This document shows, one piece after another, positions 12,626-21,078 of a DNA stretch of 23,223 bases. Each line of letters begins with the position of its first letter. The first letter of the stretch is position 1. Source of the stretch: JAHJEM01 sp043805315. GTDB lineage: Archaea > Nanobdellota > Nanobdellia > Woesearchaeales > JAHJEM01. The notes under the pieces are model-generated. The model had not been told where the DNA came from, did no database searches, and saw only the letters and a list, made by a program, of their open reading frames with translations. The stretch is taken from the NCBI GenBank assembly GCA_043805315.1, contig JAZDID010000128.1, positions 1 to 23,223 of the forward strand, read 5' to 3'. The position numbers and the translations under genes are program-made.

Positions 12626-15190
12626 ATGGTTGAGGAAAAGAGTTTGGAAGAGGTGAAAGACTATTGGTCTTTGAGTTCTCTAGAAGTATTACGAAAGCTG
12701 AACACATCTCCTGATGGCCTGGCAGAGAAAGAGGTGGAAGAGCGCCAGAAGGAGTTTGGGTTGAACGAGCTGAAGAAGAAAAGGCTCAATGTGCTCGCTA
12801 TCTTCCTGCGCCAGTTCAAGAGTCCGTTCATCATCATCTTGGTAGTCACTAGCATCATTGCAGGTTTGCTTGGCGAGCTCACTGATTCTCTTATCATTTG
12901 CATCATGATTCTCATTAGCGCGAGCCTTGGCTTTGTCAATGAGTATCAGGCAGAAAAGATCGTGGACCATCTTACCCGGAGGATCTCGTTCCGCTCAACA
13001 GTGATCAGGGAGGGTGTCAAGCGCAAGCTCGATAACAGGTTTATTGTTCCCGGAGACATCATCTTCCTCTCTGAAGGAGACGTGGTGCCTGCCGACCTGC
13101 GCATCATCAGGGCTGACGGCCTGGAATGTGATGAGTCTGTGCTTACTGGGGAATCCTTGCCAGTGCAGAAGACTGTAGAAGCCCTCCAGAATGCTGAGGG
13201 TACTCTGACGGAGATGCGGAATTGTGCGTTCATGGGTACAAAGGTCTCGGGCGGCTCAGGCATGGGAGTTGTCATCCGTACTGGGATGAAGACTGTATAC
13301 GGTAAGATTGCGCAAAGCGTCAGTCATCCTCATCCGGAAACAGCGTTCCAGAAGGGGATACGGAAATTCGGCCAGCTGCTCATGCGGATCATCCTGATCC
13401 TGACTGCATTCACCTTTTTGATCAACGTGCTGTTCAAGTATGACATCATCACCTCCTTGCTTTTTTCCATTGCAATTGCCATCGGCCTCACTCCTGAGCT
13501 TCTTCCTGTGATCATGACAGTCTCGTTGGCGCGTGGTGCGAAGAAGCTCTCGCAAAAGGATGTGCTCGTCAAAAGGCTTATTGCTATTGAAGACCTAGGC
13601 AACATGGATGTCCTCTGCACAGACAAGACCGGAACCTTGACTGAGGGAAAGATCAAGCTCATCACGCATTTCGACGTCAACATGAAGATCGATGATGACG
13701 TCCTGAAGTATGCGCTGCTCTGCAATGCTGCGATCGTGAGCAATGAGATCACAGGGAATCCGATCGATGTCGCGATCTGGCAGCATGCCCAGAACAACCA
13801 GATCAAGGCTCTCGGAGAGTTCAGGAAACTCAAGGAGTTTGGCTTTGATTATAGCAGAAGGAGGATGTCGACGGTTATTGAGAAGGATCAGAGGACGTTC
13901 ATTGTGTCCAAAGGTGCTCCGGAAGCCATCCTGGAAATCTGCGCCAATGTCAAGAGCAACAAGAAAACCTATCCCATCAAGAAATATGCACGGCATATCG
14001 AGGGCCAGTTCCTTGCGCTGAGCAAGAACGGCTATCGGGTTATTGCGGTCGCGGTCAAAGATCTCAAGGGGAAGCAAGCATACACGCAAATGGAGGATAT
14101 GGAGAGCAGGATGACCTTTGTCGGGTTCATCACCTTCATGGATTCTCCGAAAGAGGACGCGAAAGAGGCTATCGCGCATCTCAAGAGATTGCATGTTGAC
14201 CTCAAAATTCTTACGGGAGATAATGAATTAGTGACTATGAAGATCTGCAGAGATTTGGGGTTTCCTGCAGACAGGTATGTTCTTGGGAAAGAGATTGCGC
14301 AGATGAGCGAGGATGCCCTCAAGAGGACTGTGCAGGAGGTGAGTATCTTCGCGCGCATCACTCCAGAGCAGAAGCTGCGCATTGTCAAGGCGCTCAAGCA
14401 GAACGGCCACATCGTCGGCTTTATGGGTGACGGCATCAATGATGTCGGGGCCTTGCATGGCGCAGATGTCGGCATCTCGATCGACACTGCAGTGGATGTT
14501 GCGAAGGACGCTGCAGACATCATTCTGCTGAAGAAGAGCCTGAACGTGATCTCTGACGGTGTTCTTCAAGGAAGGAAGACGTTCGGGAACACGATGAAGT
14601 ACATCCTGATGGGAACAAGCTCGAGCTTTGGCAACATGTTCAGCGTTGCGGGCGCATCTCTCGTCCTCAATTTCTTGCCTATGCAGCCGACCCAGATACT
14701 TCTCAACAATGTGTTGTACGATGTTTCTGAGCTGGGCATCTCCACAGACAATGTCGATGAGGATTATGTCAAGAAGCCCAAGAAGTGGGATATGAAGTTC
14801 ATTCAGAAATTCATGCTCTTTTTCGGGCCCATCAGCTCATTCTATGATTTCATCACGTTCGGCGTCATGCTCTACATCTTCCATGCCAGCGCAAGCATGT
14901 TCCAGACCGGCTGGTTTATAGAGTCCCTGACGACCCAGGTGCTCGTGGTCTACATGATCCGGACAAACAAGGTGCCGTTCTTCAAGAGCAGGCCGGGCAA
15001 GATGCTCCTGTTCACGACAGTCTTTGCGCTCTGCATCGGATTGTTCTTCACGTTTGGCGCGCTGGGAAGGCTGTTCGATTTCACGCCGCTGCCGCTCCTG
15101 TTTTTCTTTGTGCTCTGCATCATGGTGGTCACCTATCTCCTGATTGTCGAGCTGGCGAAGAAGTATTTTTTCAAGAGGCACCTGCTATGA
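12626..15190 (+). CDS. mgtA: MgtA-type (P3B) P-type ATPase, probable Mg2+ importer
   Basis: This is an ATP-driven cation pump in the cytoplasmic membrane, 854 aa. Domains in order: N-terminal cation ATPase domain (about 10-70), first membrane hairpin (about 66-105), actuator domain with TGES (174-177), membrane pair with GLTPELLP (287-294), phosphorylation domain with DKTGTLTEGK (Asp333), nucleotide-binding domain with KGAPE, hinge ILTGDN and GDGIND (about 601-606), then six C-terminal membrane helices including LLNNVLYDVSE. The GLTPELLPVIMTVSLARGAK and NNVLYDVSE segments are characteristic of MgtA/MgtB Mg2+ transporters rather than Ca2+ or heavy-metal pumps. Substrate is therefore inferred as Mg2+ (possibly Ni2+). 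The gene is monocistronic. Confidence 0.88.
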   Translation: MVEEKSLEEVKDYWSLSSLEVLRKLNTSPDGLAEKEVEERQKEFGLNELKKKRLNVLAIFLRQFKSPFIIILVVTSIIAGLLGELTDSLIICIMILISASLGFVNEYQAEKIVDHLTRRISFRSTVIREGVKRKLDNRFIVPGDIIFLSEGDVVPADLRIIRADGLECDESVLTGESLPVQKTVEALQNAEGTLTEMRNCAFMGTKVSGGSGMGVVIRTGMKTVYGKIAQSVSHPHPETAFQKGIRKFGQLLMRIILILTAFTFLINVLFKYDIITSLLFSIAIAIGLTPELLPVIMTVSLARGAKKLSQKDVLVKRLIAIEDLGNMDVLCTDKTGTLTEGKIKLITHFDVNMKIDDDVLKYALLCNAAIVSNEITGNPIDVAIWQHAQNNQIKALGEFRKLKEFGFDYSRRRMSTVIEKDQRTFIVSKGAPEAILEICANVKSNKKTYPIKKYARHIEGQFLALSKNGYRVIAVAVKDLKGKQAYTQMEDMESRMTFVGFITFMDSPKEDAKEAIAHLKRLHVDLKILTGDNELVTMKICRDLGFPADRYVLGKEIAQMSEDALKRTVQEVSIFARITPEQKLRIVKALKQNGHIVGFMGDGINDVGALHGADVGISIDTAVDVAKDAADIILLKKSLNVISDGVLQGRKTFGNTMKYILMGTSSSFGNMFSVAGASLVLNFLPMQPTQILLNNVLYDVSELGISTDNVDEDYVKKPKKWDMKFIQKFMLFFGPISSFYDFITFGVMLYIFHASASMFQTGWFIESLTTQVLVVYMIRTNKVPFFKSRPGKMLLFTTVFALCIGLFFTFGALGRLFDFTPLPLLFFFVLCIMVVTYLLIVELAKKYFFKRHLL

Positions 15191-15274
15191 TCTCAAGAAT
15201 GACCCTGCATAGCCGGAACATCTCATCCAGGTTATAAGAGTATGCTGACTATGAAAAATTGAAACCAGAATGAA

Positions 15275-16369
15275 TTATCTCCAGAAAATAATCCTGTCCA
15301 GGATGGCCTGGAAGATGCTCTTTTTCTGGCCGGGCTTTTCTTTCGCAGCGTTTTCCTTCAGCGCTAAGATCTTTTCCTTGTACTTCTGGCCAAACTCAGC
15401 ATCATCCTCAAGAACTTGTGTCTCTTCCTGGGAATAACGAACGCCCATGGAGGCAGATTCATACATGACTGCTTTTTTTGCGAATCCTCCTAACGAGTTG
15501 GTCAGGATGGTGTTCGTCCTTTTTTCATAATCCGAGTCTGCCTTTGCCTCTGCAGCATACACTGCAGCCTGTTCTGGCACGATTCCCTCATCGATGAAAT
15601 ACCTGTCAACATCCCTGCGCTCATACGTCAACGGCTCGTATGCTCCGCCGGTCTGCTCAGCGATCTCTTTCCATATGCTGATGCCGATCTCATCGATACC
15701 GCTTCCTGAGATGGTGTAGATGATGATGTCTTTGTCCTGTGCCTTTTCAATTTCATCCCGGTAGTTCAGCCCGTCAGGAGTGCCTTGCTGAAAGCTCACG
15801 TCAGTGCTTCCTTCTCCATGGGGTGCGGCGTCTCCGACAAGGAAAATGATCTTTTTTGCAGAACGGTCCCATGCCATTTTTTTAATGGCAATGTCAAGCC
15901 CGGTGGCCACCGCTTCAGGGAGGTCACCGCCCCCCCGTGCCTCCAGGTTTCTGATGTGCTCGAGCATGGTCTGGGTGTCGTGCGTGAGGTCATATTCCTG
16001 AGTAGCATACTTGCGCTCTTCAGGAGGGAAATCCCGGTAGGAGACTAGTCCTATCCTGATGTCTGGCCGCGGGCTTCCTTTCTGGATGGTCTCGACAAGG
16101 TCTACGAGATGCGTCTTCACTGAGCGTATTTCATCTGCCATGCTGCCGGTGCTGTCGACCACGAAGACAATGTCGATCCGCGGGGCATCAAACGGGCCGT
16201 CAGGAAAAGGAGGCGGTGACTGACCAGTGTCATTGAGAGGGTTCTGGTAGTCGTCATACGTTTGGTTCCTGCTGCCATCTTCCCCTGCGGAAAATGGTAT
16301 CACTGCAGAGCAGAGCAGCATGATGAAAAGTGTGGGAAAAATGAATCGAGAGTTATGTTTCTTGGCCAT
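15275..16369 (-). CDS. Secreted von Willebrand factor A domain protein
   Basis: This is an extracellular adhesion-type protein of 364 aa. A signal peptide is evident at residues 1-29 (basic KKHNSR, then FIFPTLFIMLLCSAVIPFSA). A short Asn/Pro-rich linker leads to the VWA domain (about 66-260), with a complete metal-ion-dependent adhesion site: DSTGS (72-76), the Thr/Gly loop in GGGDLPEA (146-153), and the VGDAAPHG Asp180. The C-terminal ~100 residues are charged and helical and end in an amphipathic SIFQAILDRIIFWR. ATG 16369 is chosen because GAGG lies six bases upstream; ATG 16381 is an in-frame alternative. A TATA box at 16414-16422 fits either. Its partner is unknown. Confidence 0.8.
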   Translation of the reverse strand: MAKKHNSRFIFPTLFIMLLCSAVIPFSAGEDGSRNQTYDDYQNPLNDTGQSPPPFPDGPFDAPRIDIVFVVDSTGSMADEIRSVKTHLVDLVETIQKGSPRPDIRIGLVSYRDFPPEERKYATQEYDLTHDTQTMLEHIRNLEARGGGDLPEAVATGLDIAIKKMAWDRSAKKIIFLVGDAAPHGEGSTDVSFQQGTPDGLNYRDEIEKAQDKDIIIYTISGSGIDEIGISIWKEIAEQTGGAYEPLTYERRDVDRYFIDEGIVPEQAAVYAAEAKADSDYEKRTNTILTNSLGGFAKKAVMYESASMGVRYSQEETQVLEDDAEFGQKYKEKILALKENAAKEKPGQKKSIFQAILDRIIFWR

Positions 16370-16413
16370 TTTTTTCCTCATCAAGCAATTTTGAGAAGGG
16401 ATAAGATAGTGGG

Positions 16414-16422
16414 TTATTTATA
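16414..16422 (-). promoter_or_regulatory. TATA box of the VWA protein gene
   Basis: On the minus strand TATAAATAA predicts transcription from about 16391. This leaves a short leader with a GAGG Shine-Dalgarno before ATG 16369. Confidence 0.5.
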
Positions 16423-16477
16423 GACAGGGGTAGGCTTCAACTTGAGTCGAAATCATGGAAAAACTTTTCTTGAGAAA

Positions 16478-18490
16478 TCACTTCAATCCTTTGAGTTTGG
16501 ATTTCAGCTCTGCACGTTCCTTCTGCATTTTTTCCAGCTGCATCTCTTCTTCGAGGATGGTGATCATCTCTTTCTGCGATCTGTTTAATAGCTTTTTCGC
16601 GAGCCGGCGTTCGTGGAGTATGCCTTTGAGCCAGATGGAGAAGTCATTGCCTGTGGTGTAGACGTGCTCGTTGAATTCCTCTGCAGGCATCATGCGCAAT
16701 GCCTCAACCAGCTCCTGCGTGTTTTTGACCATGATGTTGTGGCTGAGGCGGAGAGAGCCGTCTTCCGGAGAAGTTACGGTGCATGTCTTGAAGTACTCTG
16801 TCAAGGAATGCAGGTATTTGTTCTTCGAGATGTAGCGCACGAGCAGGATGAAGAGGATCATGACAAGGATGTAGATCAGGAGGACTGCGATTGAGGAGAC
16901 CACCTCATTGAGTGAGGCGTCGAAGAGCAAGGTCTTTTTCAATGCCTGGGTTGAGAGCACATAGGGGTTGGCCTGTGCCAGTGTGGAGAGGAATCCGGAG
17001 ATGTGCTCGAGCGGGAAGATGATGTTGGAAAGGAAGAGGAATATTGCTCCGATGGAGATGGAGACCATGGTGACTCCTTCCTGCGTTGAGAAGAGGTAGC
17101 CGATGGCCATGCCGATGAGGACAAAGAGGCTGATGGAGACGAGGAGCACGATGAAGGTGATGCTAAAATTATGGAACAGCGGCGATTTCAGGAATAAAAA
17201 GGCCAGTCCGATAATGACGACCGCTTGGATAAAGATGAGGAACGCGGACGTCAGGTAGGTTGCCAGGACAAAGGTCTCGTCCTGTGTCGGCGTGGTGAAG
17301 TTTCTGAAGTACGCCTTTGATGTCTTTTCCATGATGATGAGCGTTCCTGAAAGCAATATGCCGATGAACATGATGACAAGCATCAAGAGGTCTGAGAAGA
17401 GGAAGATGAGCTTCGACCCTTCGGTGGCGACTGGCTCGATGCGGGTCGTGACCGGACTGACGATATTGGAGGCCGTGGTGACTTTGATGTTGTTGATGTT
17501 CGTCAGGATGGTGTCGAGTGCGGTCTTGAAGTTGTCCAGCTCTTTCTTCAATGTCTCCAGGTCCAGTTGTATGCTGTTTAATTGGCTCTTGACCTGCTGT
17601 GTTGCTGCCTGCGCGTTCACCAGTTTATCTTTGATCTTGAGCAGGTTTTCATTGGCCGCGTCCACCGTACTCTTTAGCTCCTCAAGCTTCCGAGGTGTGT
17701 TGTTATACAGGCTGTTGAGCTCCTTCTCAAGACTATCGATGTCTGTGCTGAAGTTCTCGAGCTCGAACGAGGTGTTCTCTTTGACAATGTCTGCGAACTC
17801 CCGCGTCTTCTTCACGATGTCTAGGCCTTTGTCCCGGATGAGCTTTGCAGAGTAGACAATCTCTTGACCCTTGCTGGTGACTGGCGAGAGGTCTGTGCCC
17901 TGGTATTCCAGGTCGATGGTGTTAAGGTCTGATATGGCTGCAGTGATTTTTGTGTTTGTCTCCTGGCTCAGGCTGCGCTGCTGGTCAAGCCTGGCTGTTT
18001 CCTGCATGAGTTGGTTTTTCGTGCTGAACAGCGTGTTCAGGATGGCGTTGGTCATGGCCAGGCTGAGCTCTTCTGACTTGACCTCGATGTTCTTGGAGAT
18101 CGAGTCGATGACCTGATAGACAAGGTTCTGCCGGGTGTTGTCCACATAGAAGATGATCTCGTTGGTCTTGTTGTTCTTTATCTCGAAATCCGCCGGCAGG
18201 ATGATGCAGGTGTGGATTTTCCCCTCCTTGATCTTCTGGATGCAGAGCTCTTGTGAGGGCATTTTTTGCACGATGAACTTGTCTTCTTTCAGGTTGTTCA
18301 CGAACTGGTTCGAGATGTCGGTATAGTTTTTGGAATAGACGCCGATAGAGAAGTCTAGGGTCTTGGTGTTGTTGAATGCCAGGCCCACAAGAAGAATGAT
18401 CATGAGCGGGCCGAAGATGACGACGAGCGCGCTTCCTCTGCTCCGCGCGAGGACTTTCAGGTTCTTCTTGATGATGCTGAGGAGCTTCAT
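16478..18490 (-). CDS. ABC-2 type transporter permease with large coiled-coil loop and DUF5752-like tail
   Basis: This is the membrane subunit of an ABC exporter, 670 aa. One membrane helix lies at about residues 19-39. A large extracytoplasmic domain of ~330 residues follows, much of it predicted coiled coil (about 170-350, rich in Leu/Glu/Lys/Asn with no Pro runs). At least five more membrane helices span about 370-560. This arrangement resembles YhgE/Pip-like ABC-2 permeases. The last 100 residues form an unusual cytoplasmic extension with NTQELVEALRMMPAEEF and GNDFSIWLKGILHERRLAKK, which resembles DUF5752, ending in a Lys/Glu coiled coil. The ATG overlaps the stop of the ATPase gene by ATGA, so the subunits are co-translated. 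The substrate is unknown. Confidence 0.85.
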   Translation of the reverse strand: MKLLSIIKKNLKVLARSRGSALVVIFGPLMIILLVGLAFNNTKTLDFSIGVYSKNYTDISNQFVNNLKEDKFIVQKMPSQELCIQKIKEGKIHTCIILPADFEIKNNKTNEIIFYVDNTRQNLVYQVIDSISKNIEVKSEELSLAMTNAILNTLFSTKNQLMQETARLDQQRSLSQETNTKITAAISDLNTIDLEYQGTDLSPVTSKGQEIVYSAKLIRDKGLDIVKKTREFADIVKENTSFELENFSTDIDSLEKELNSLYNNTPRKLEELKSTVDAANENLLKIKDKLVNAQAATQQVKSQLNSIQLDLETLKKELDNFKTALDTILTNINNIKVTTASNIVSPVTTRIEPVATEGSKLIFLFSDLLMLVIMFIGILLSGTLIIMEKTSKAYFRNFTTPTQDETFVLATYLTSAFLIFIQAVVIIGLAFLFLKSPLFHNFSITFIVLLVSISLFVLIGMAIGYLFSTQEGVTMVSISIGAIFLFLSNIIFPLEHISGFLSTLAQANPYVLSTQALKKTLLFDASLNEVVSSIAVLLIYILVMILFILLVRYISKNKYLHSLTEYFKTCTVTSPEDGSLRLSHNIMVKNTQELVEALRMMPAEEFNEHVYTTGNDFSIWLKGILHERRLAKKLLNRSQKEMITILEEEMQLEKMQKERAELKSKLKGLK

Positions 18491-19545
18491 GGTTGCTTTC
18501 CTTTTTTTGCGATCTCGAATTCAGGCGTGGTTTCTTCGCCAGGATATTCCACAGCCACCTGCTCGTTCTTTGCAGTGTTGTTGAACAGGTCGAGGTTGAT
18601 GAACATGTCTTCCAGTGTCTGCTTGACTACCTTGACCTCGATGATGTTCTCTTTGGTGCCTTCGAAGATGCGGAGGATCTCTGAGAGCGCCTTTGCAGTG
18701 TTGGTGGTCTTGAGGATGAGCTCTGTCCCTCTTGCCTCTGCCTTGATGATCGCCTTTGTCCGCAGCTTGGGGATGACCCGCTGGTATTCTCCAGGGTAGG
18801 ATTCGATGATGACCTCTTCCTCTTTCAGGTATTTCTGCCTGAGCTCTTCAGGGCTGCCTATTTCCTGTATCTTAGCATTCTTGAGTATGGCTATCCGTGT
18901 GCAGAGGTGCTCCATCTCCTCCAGGTAATGGCTGCTCAAGAGGATTGTTGTCCCTTTCTTGTTGATCGTGCTGATCAGGTTCCAGATGTTCCTCCGCAGG
19001 ACAGGGTCGAGGTCAGCGGTCGGCTCATCAAGGATGAGGAGGCTCGGGTCGTGCATCATGGACAGGCCGATATCCAGCCTGCGTTCCATGCCTCCGGAGA
19101 GGTTTCCTGCCAGCGTATTTTCTGCAGTCTTGAGTTCCATGAGCCTGAGCAGGGTCTCTGCATTCTGCACTATTGCCTCTTCTGAGAGGTTGTAGAGCCT
19201 TCCGAAATACTGCAGGTTTTCTTTGACTGTCAGCTTCTTGTAGAACGAGGGCATCTGCGCTGCAAAGCCATACACTTGCTTGAAGAGCTCTTTCTGCTTG
19301 AACACTGAGCTGTAGCCTTGTCGCTCGCCGTCAGGGAGGAATTGGCTGTGCCTGAAGAGGATGTCTCCCTTTTCTGGCTTGAGAAAGCCGATGATAGTAT
19401 TTAAGAGTGTTGTCTTGCCAGAGCCTGAGGCGCCGATGATGCCCAGTATCTCACCTTGCTGCACATCAAGGTTGATGTTATCTAGGACGACCTTTTTTCC
19501 GAATGCTGTCGTCAGGTTCCTGCACTTAAGCAATACCGCCCCCAT
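18487..19545 (-). CDS. ABC transporter ATP-binding protein (ABC-2 exporter)
   Basis: This is the cytoplasmic ATPase that powers the permease encoded next to it. The 352-aa protein has a standard nucleotide-binding domain in the first ~230 residues: Walker A GASGSGKTT (38-46), Q-loop around Gln97, signature LSGGM (149-153), Walker B LLILDEP (169-175), D-loop and switch His in LLSSHYLEE. The remaining ~120 residues include a beta-rich region and the TLEDMFINL segment typical of exporters of the DrrA/CcmA class. The ATG at 19545 is about 27 bp after a TATA box (19568-19575), so the mRNA is probably leaderless. A perfect palindrome TCTTCGAAGA (19548-19557) lies exactly at the expected transcription start and may be an operator. 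Confidence 0.92.
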   Translation of the reverse strand: MGAVLLKCRNLTTAFGKKVVLDNINLDVQQGEILGIIGASGSGKTTLLNTIIGFLKPEKGDILFRHSQFLPDGERQGYSSVFKQKELFKQVYGFAAQMPSFYKKLTVKENLQYFGRLYNLSEEAIVQNAETLLRLMELKTAENTLAGNLSGGMERRLDIGLSMMHDPSLLILDEPTADLDPVLRRNIWNLISTINKKGTTILLSSHYLEEMEHLCTRIAILKNAKIQEIGSPEELRQKYLKEEEVIIESYPGEYQRVIPKLRTKAIIKAEARGTELILKTTNTAKALSEILRIFEGTKENIIEVKVVKQTLEDMFINLDLFNNTAKNEQVAVEYPGEETTPEFEIAKKGKQP

Positions 19546-19547
19546 AT

Positions 19548-19557
19548 TCTTCGAAGA
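19548..19557. promoter_or_regulatory. Palindrome at the expected start of the ABC operon
   Basis: TCTTCGAAGA is a perfect 10-bp palindrome lying immediately upstream of the start codon and about 20 bp downstream of the TATA box. It is a possible repressor site, although a 10-bp palindrome could occur by chance. Confidence 0.3.
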
Positions 19558-19567
19558 GCCAGAGAGG

Positions 19568-19575
19568 TTTAAAAA
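19568..19575 (-). promoter_or_regulatory. TATA box of the ABC exporter operon (leaderless)
   Basis: On the minus strand TTTTTAAA is centred 26-27 bp before the ATG at 19545, as in the other leaderless genes of this window. Confidence 0.55.
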
Positions 19576-19628
19576 GATGTGTCTTAACTCGAGAGAGGTG
19601 GCTGAACAGCATATTGAGAGGAGTGTGT

Positions 19629-21008
19629 TTATTCCTTCAGTCCAAAGTACCTTTTCCTTTTTGAAGGATTAAGATTATTAATTTCCCTGGCTTTCTGCTC
19701 AATGTACTCATAAGAGGCTTGGCATTGCTCTTTAACCCAGAGACGTTCAGTCTCTTCAGTATCCCATACGTCACGTGTCTCATACGCGGGAAAGGATTCA
19801 AGGAATGTCTTGCCTATCGGCGCACCAGGGAATGGGGTGAGCAACGCACAATGCAGTTGTGTGACATTAGAATATTGTGCAACTCTTTTTGCGAACTGTT
19901 CAGTATGAGCGATGGTTTCTTCTGACTCGCCTGCAGCTCCCAGAATCAAGCTGCCAGTGATGTTAATGCCTCTTCTCTCCAGTTTTTCGACAGCAGCAAG
20001 GTTTGCCTTCACGGTATATCCTTCCTGCATACTCTTGAGCATCCTGTTATCTCCTGAGTCGAATCCGACGTAGATGTATTTCACATTAAGCTTTTGCAAG
20101 AGGTCAGCCGTCTCTTCTGTAATCTCACTGCTTCGCCCGTAGCAGGATATCGCGATGTCTTCGAGGTCAGGAGGCCTTGCCTCTAGCAGTGCCTTAACTC
20201 TTTCTGAATTTCCAGTGAGGCAGTCGCCATAATCTTTAAAGGATTCAATTCCGAGCCTCTGCCTTGCTTCCCTAATATCTCTCCAGAATCTTCCTGGCGC
20301 CTGATAGTTATTGAGCGGATAGGGGATGTCACAAAAGCTGCACCCTAGTTTTTCCCGCCAGGCACAGCCGACATGGGTGAATCCCTCGACGTACTTTTCT
20401 GGCATTGCAGGAAACTCCTTTTTGTGCTCACGCCAGTACTCGTCAAAACGCATGAGAGAGAAATCCATATCTGTGAAGCGGGGAGGCTTTGTCGGAAAGT
20501 GGGTCTGGTTGTGCAGGATTCTTCCATCCTCAGCTTTCCAGAAGAGATTATAAACATCCGTATATGCAGGGGTTCTTTTTTCACAAGCAATGGCATAGTT
20601 GAGAAACCCTTCTTCACCAGCATAAACAATGGCTGCATCAATGCTTTGCTGGTTTTTCAGTACAAGTTCAGCCATTGGTATTTTCTTTTGCCCGATTGTA
20701 AGTACTGCTGAAGCATGAGGGCCGCCGACAACAACTTTCCGAGTTCCGCTCTTCTTCGCATAGTTTGCCAGCGCAATGCAGTTCTGGTAATTGTTCGTGT
20801 TCGCGCTCAATCCTAGAATGTCTGTGCCTTGGACCCTTGTCTCAAGTTCACTTTTGGAATAGAGTTCACCGTCAATGGCTTCAACCTGCCATGAGGGAAA
20901 GGTGTCTTTTACCAGAGAGGCAACGAGCAATATTCCCATGGGATAGTATATGCCTCTGGTCGCGCTTGCGCCATAATAGTTTGTCGGGCATACCAAGGTT
21001 ATTCTCAT
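19629..21008 (-). CDS. B12-binding-type radical SAM protein with CX7CX2C cluster motif
   Basis: This is a predicted 4Fe-4S enzyme of unknown substrate, 459 aa. The N-terminal part (1-145) is like a cobalamin-binding Rossmann domain (PMGILLVASLVKD, DILGLSANTNNY, VVVGGPHAS). The radical SAM domain has the cysteines at 215, 223 and 226 within VGCAWREKLGCSFCDIPY. The spacing is CX7CX2C rather than CX3CX2C. Later family features include ISCYGRSSEITEE, YIYVGFDSGDNRMLKSM and INITGSLILGAAGESEET, as in MiaB/BchE-like TIM-barrel enzymes. ATG 21008 is preferred (AAGTGAT lies four bases upstream); GTG 21017 is an alternative. It diverges from a TrmB-type regulator that probably controls it. Confidence 0.85.
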   Translation of the reverse strand: MRITLVCPTNYYGASATRGIYYPMGILLVASLVKDTFPSWQVEAIDGELYSKSELETRVQGTDILGLSANTNNYQNCIALANYAKKSGTRKVVVGGPHASAVLTIGQKKIPMAELVLKNQQSIDAAIVYAGEEGFLNYAIACEKRTPAYTDVYNLFWKAEDGRILHNQTHFPTKPPRFTDMDFSLMRFDEYWREHKKEFPAMPEKYVEGFTHVGCAWREKLGCSFCDIPYPLNNYQAPGRFWRDIREARQRLGIESFKDYGDCLTGNSERVKALLEARPPDLEDIAISCYGRSSEITEETADLLQKLNVKYIYVGFDSGDNRMLKSMQEGYTVKANLAAVEKLERRGINITGSLILGAAGESEETIAHTEQFAKRVAQYSNVTQLHCALLTPFPGAPIGKTFLESFPAYETRDVWDTEETERLWVKEQCQASYEYIEQKAREINNLNPSKRKRYFGLKE

Positions 21009-21041
21009 TTTTATCACTTCAAAGTAATATCAATTAAGGAG

Positions 21042-21055
21042 AATATTTAAATATT
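21042..21055. promoter_or_regulatory. Palindromic TATA element between radical SAM and TrmB-type genes
   Basis: AATATTTAAATATT is a perfect 14-bp palindrome and can act as a TATA box on both strands. It lies about 31 bp from both the TTG start at 21079 and the minus-strand GTG at 21017. Confidence 0.5.
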
Positions 21056-21058
21056 TGC

Positions 21059-21073
21059 TGTAAATAATTTACA
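21059..21073. promoter_or_regulatory. Perfect 15-bp operator-like palindrome
   Basis: TGTAAAT-A-ATTTACA lies between the TATA element and the TTG start of the TrmB-type gene, overlapping the expected transcription start at about 21074. Archaeal repressors often bind here to block initiation, so autoregulation by the TrmB-type protein is likely but inferred. Confidence 0.5.
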
Positions 21074-21078
21074 ACAAA

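Noticed and set aside
13595..14194. 199-codon minus-strand open frame inside the P-type ATPase gene
   Set aside because: It is antisense to conserved ATPase motifs, and open antisense frames are common in such coding sequence.
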